The notes below the pieces were generated by a model. It ran no database searches. It was not told where the DNA came from and worked only from the letters and a program-made list of their open reading frames with translations. Made by a program: the position numbers and the translations under genes. DNA of 64,000 bases from Agreia bicolorata (GTDB lineage Bacteria > Actinomycetota > Actinomycetes > Actinomycetales > Microbacteriaceae), in the NCBI RefSeq assembly GCF_000938265.1, contig NZ_JYFC01000003.1, positions 62,001 to 126,000 on the forward strand, written 5' to 3'. Below, in pieces: positions 61,758 to 64,000 of this stretch. Position 1 is the stretch's first letter, and each line of letters begins with the position of its first letter.

Positions 61758-62948
61758 ATGACCATCACATCGCCCGTTCCCACCGCGCTGCCTTCCACCA
61801 CACAGCGAGTTCACTACGGCGCCCTCATCGCGCTCATGATGATGGGCTTCCTCCTGGTGACCGCCGAGTTTCTCCCTAACGGCCTGCTAACCGAGATGGC
61901 TGCGAGCCTCGGTGTCACGCCGGGCCAAGCGGGCCAGACAGTCACCGTGACCGCCCTGGTCGGTCTGGTCGTGGCGCCCACGATCGGACTGATCTTCCCG
62001 CGTCTCGACCGCCGATCCCTGTTGTCTGGAATGGCACTGGCTGCCGCTGTCTCCAATATCGCCGTCGCCTTCGCGCCGAACCTCATTCTGGTGCTGGTGG
62101 CCCGCTTTCTGCTGGGGGCCGCCATCAGTTCGTTCTGGGCGATGTCCATCACGGTCGCGGTTCGCGTCGCCGGACCGGAGCGGCTCGGACGTGCGGTGAT
62201 GTTCACCTCGGCCGGAGTGTCGCTGGCCACAGTAGCCGGGGTTCCCCTCGGGGTTCTGCTCAGTGAGGTTCTCGACTGGCGCATCGTCTTCGGCCTCGCC
62301 GGGGTCGCTACAGGGCTTCTGGCGATCGCGCTCCGGGCTTTTCTTCCGTCGGTGCCCGCCGCCGCCGCATCGAGCCTCTCGCTTCTTGTCGACACGATTC
62401 GCCGTCCCGGCATCAGCCTCGGTCTCGTGGGCCACGTTTTCGTCGTTCTGGGGCACTTTCTCGCCTACACCTACATTCGCCTGGCCCTCGAGCGACTGCC
62501 CGACACCGACGCGGGCACGATCGTGCTGCTGCTCGCGCTGTTCGGCGCGGGTGGGCTGGTGGGCAACCTCGTCATCGGCCTCGTCGTCGATCGCACCTTC
62601 AGCTTCTTCGCCGTGTTCACTCCGATCGTCATCGCAGTGTCCATTGCCGGCATGATCCTGTTCTCGGGATCGATATGGGCGATCGCCATCGTCGCCATCG
62701 TCTGGGGCGCCTTCTTCGCCTCATGGCTCATCGTCGCCAACACCTGGGTCGGGCACCGGATGCCGGACCGTCTCGAAGCCGGAGGAAGTCTCGTAGTCGT
62801 TGGCTTCCAGAGCGCCATCATGGTGGCGGCGGGCGTCGGCGGGCTTCTCGTTGACACACTGGGGGTCGAACTCGTCTACGGCCTGGGAATCGTTGCCTTG
62901 CTGATCGGCGCCGGGTTGTTCGGCGCCTCCAATCGCGTCCGCACCTGA
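61758..62948 (+). CDS. MFS transporter (DHA1 type)
   Basis: 396 residues, twelve membrane helices. FLLVTAEFLPNGLLTEMAASLGVTPGQAGQTVTVTALVG and PRLDRRSLL fit the drug/sugar efflux group (AraJ, SotB-like). ATG 61758 follows GTGAGGG; a far longer upstream frame only overlaps the rhamnosidase gene out of phase. It may export sugars or toxic compounds. Confidence 0.9.
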   Translation: MTITSPVPTALPSTTQRVHYGALIALMMMGFLLVTAEFLPNGLLTEMAASLGVTPGQAGQTVTVTALVGLVVAPTIGLIFPRLDRRSLLSGMALAAAVSNIAVAFAPNLILVLVARFLLGAAISSFWAMSITVAVRVAGPERLGRAVMFTSAGVSLATVAGVPLGVLLSEVLDWRIVFGLAGVATGLLAIALRAFLPSVPAAAASSLSLLVDTIRRPGISLGLVGHVFVVLGHFLAYTYIRLALERLPDTDAGTIVLLLALFGAGGLVGNLVIGLVVDRTFSFFAVFTPIVIAVSIAGMILFSGSIWAIAIVAIVWGAFFASWLIVANTWVGHRMPDRLEAGGSLVVVGFQSAIMVAAGVGGLLVDTLGVELVYGLGIVALLIGAGLFGASNRVRT

Positions 62949-62958
62949 TTCCGCCGGG

Positions 62959-62990
62959 AGCGGCCGTCTCTTCGGTGTGGGGCGGCCGCT
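62959..62990. terminator. Two-way hairpin between convergent genes
   Basis: AGCGGCCG (62959-62966) and CGGCCGCT (62983-62990) pair perfectly in the gap between the MFS and AraC stops. Confidence 0.6.
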
Positions 62991-63000
62991 ACATCCGCGG

Positions 63001-63939
63001 CTAAGCGGACACCGAAATGCTGTGAGCCATCCGCCATGCGGATGGAGTCACCCCGCTATTGCGCCGGAACGCCCGACTGAACCCCTCGTCTGAGGCGTAG
63101 CCGAGTTCGCGAGAGGTCTCGGAGACGGATCGACCGGCATCCAGCATGCGCTTGGCTGCGACCATTCGCACGTCTGTCACGTAGTTCGCCGGGGATTGGC
63201 CCACCACGGCGCGAAACCGCGCGGCGAAGGCCGAGCGCGACATGACGGCCACATTCGCCAGGCTTTCGACGGTCCACTCGCGGCCCGGCTCGTCGTGGAT
63301 TGCATCGACAACCCGATCGAGGAACGGATCCGTGGAGAGCGACGGCCAGCCCTCGGGCGCACATTCGTTTGCGGCCCAGGCCCGAATCAGCGTGAGAAGA
63401 AGCGTGGCGGCCATCATGCGGCAGATCACCGGATCGCCACTTTTCATCGGGCAGACAGCCGGATCAAGAACACCCATGTTCGTGGCGAGCGCGGCCGCTG
63501 CTGGCTCGAGCGCGCCGAATGCCGTGATGGTGACGAACTCGGGAAGCAGGCTGCCGAGGGGTGGCATGGTGTCGGCGAATTCGAGCTCGAGAACCATGAG
63601 GGTGGCGCCGGTCTCGGCCTCGAGCGTGAGCGGCGTGGTTCCGAGAGTGAGAAAGGCGTCGCCTTCGACCAGTTGCGCCTGATCGCGTTCCGTCGTGACG
63701 TGGACGCGCCTCACGCCCTCGTCGATGTCGAGGCGGCAGCCGGATTCGCGCGGCGGGTTGCCGCGCACTCTACCCGCGAGAACGTAAACAAGGGTGGTGG
63801 CATCCGCGGGAAGGCGAAGCGGCGCCCCTGCCTCGAGTGCCACTCGCCGCCCTACGCCGACGCGGAGATCGATGGAGGAGAGAACCTTCGAGAGAGAATC
63901 CGAGTCGACCACCATGATGGGACACAACGCTCGACGCAC
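63001..63939 (-). CDS. AraC-family regulator with cupin domain
   Basis: 312 residues. An N-terminal cupin-like AraC-binding domain (LRLPADATTLVYVLAGRVRG) and two C-terminal helix-turn-helix units (WTVESLANVAVMSRSAFAARFRAVVGQSPANYVTDVRM, SVSETSRELGYASDEGFSRAFRRNSGVTPSAWR). Start at ATG 63939 or 63915. Convergent with the MFS gene, which it may control. Confidence 0.9.
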   Translation of the reverse strand: MRRALCPIMVVDSDSLSKVLSSIDLRVGVGRRVALEAGAPLRLPADATTLVYVLAGRVRGNPPRESGCRLDIDEGVRRVHVTTERDQAQLVEGDAFLTLGTTPLTLEAETGATLMVLELEFADTMPPLGSLLPEFVTITAFGALEPAAAALATNMGVLDPAVCPMKSGDPVICRMMAATLLLTLIRAWAANECAPEGWPSLSTDPFLDRVVDAIHDEPGREWTVESLANVAVMSRSAFAARFRAVVGQSPANYVTDVRMVAAKRMLDAGRSVSETSRELGYASDEGFSRAFRRNSGVTPSAWRMAHSISVSA

Positions 63940-63977
63940 AGCTCCTATTCCGGAGCACGGAGCGACCGCAGCGGCGG

Positions 63978-64000
63978 TCAGTCGCGGCCCTTGTAGTGGA
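63978..64000 (-). CDS. Possible 3' end of a gene leaving the window
   Basis: The minus strand reads HYKGRD and a stop, in a gap size usual between genes. Too short to assign. Confidence 0.25.

Overview
The window looks like high-GC actinobacterial DNA, most likely Microbacteriaceae. This is inferred from the gene families (sortase substrates ending in LASTG, actinobacterial NarL-type kinases, DUF4342, paired SMR pumps, a CtaG-type protein) and from several promoters that appear to give leaderless mRNAs. No rRNA, tRNA, CRISPR array or replication origin was seen.

The window splits into two parts. Positions 1 to about 43.1 kb are a loosely packed accessory region with long gaps, decayed genes and many internal paralogues. 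It holds: an ABC/FtsX transporter with an MprF/DUF2156-like membrane protein (0.6-5.4 kb); a decayed two-component pair (6.0-6.6 kb); an ECF sigma factor fused to a membrane tail, coupled to a 47-codon reading frame (7.1-8.7 kb); a YeiB-like membrane acyltransferase-family protein (8.8-10 kb); a TetR regulator, a sortase and a CshA/DUF11-type adhesin (10-13.5 kb); a lipoprotein and a second, larger adhesin broken by a one-base frameshift inside a near-identical tandem repeat (13.9-18.6 kb); four LuxR-type regulators, three of them ~500-residue paralogues (19.5-23.7 and 40.3-41.8 kb); a second YeiB-like protein (24.9-26.2 kb); a NarL-type two-component system with a second ABC/FtsX transporter (26.6-31.0 kb); a TasA/CalY-like protein, a LamG-like surface protein and a SipW-type signal peptidase in one operon (32.2-35.1 kb); a DsbA-like lipoprotein; and a MacA/ATPase/MacB transporter operon (36.6-39.9 kb). 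Most of these genes act at the cell envelope: surface fibres, envelope modification, peptide or drug export, and their regulators.

From about 43.2 kb on, genes are dense, gaps are short, and base composition looks richer in G and C, like ordinary chromosome: a PEBP protein, a GntR regulator with FMN-dependent lactate dehydrogenase, an IS481-family insertion placed at the lldD stop codon, a paired SMR efflux pump, TetR/SDR, DUF4342, pentapeptide protein, Fic protein with a palindromic promoter, epoxide hydrolase, AIM24, CtaG, aldo-keto reductase, MarR/peroxiredoxin, Lrp/LysE, an alpha-L-rhamnosidase, an MFS pump and an AraC regulator.

Several signals tie the accessory part together beyond the genes. 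A conserved leader precedes a family of ~110-residue membrane proteins and also occurs as an orphan copy at 361-470. Direct repeats of 11 nt (GGGTGA-type units) lie ahead of both adhesin genes and the first ABC operon. A repeated unknown segment carries hairpins whose non-Watson-Crick pairs are all G:U on the + strand. A decayed duplicate of the start of the second ABC ATPase gene is also present. Coordinates of starts were chosen from ribosome-binding sites, overlaps and paralogue lengths; no database search was possible.
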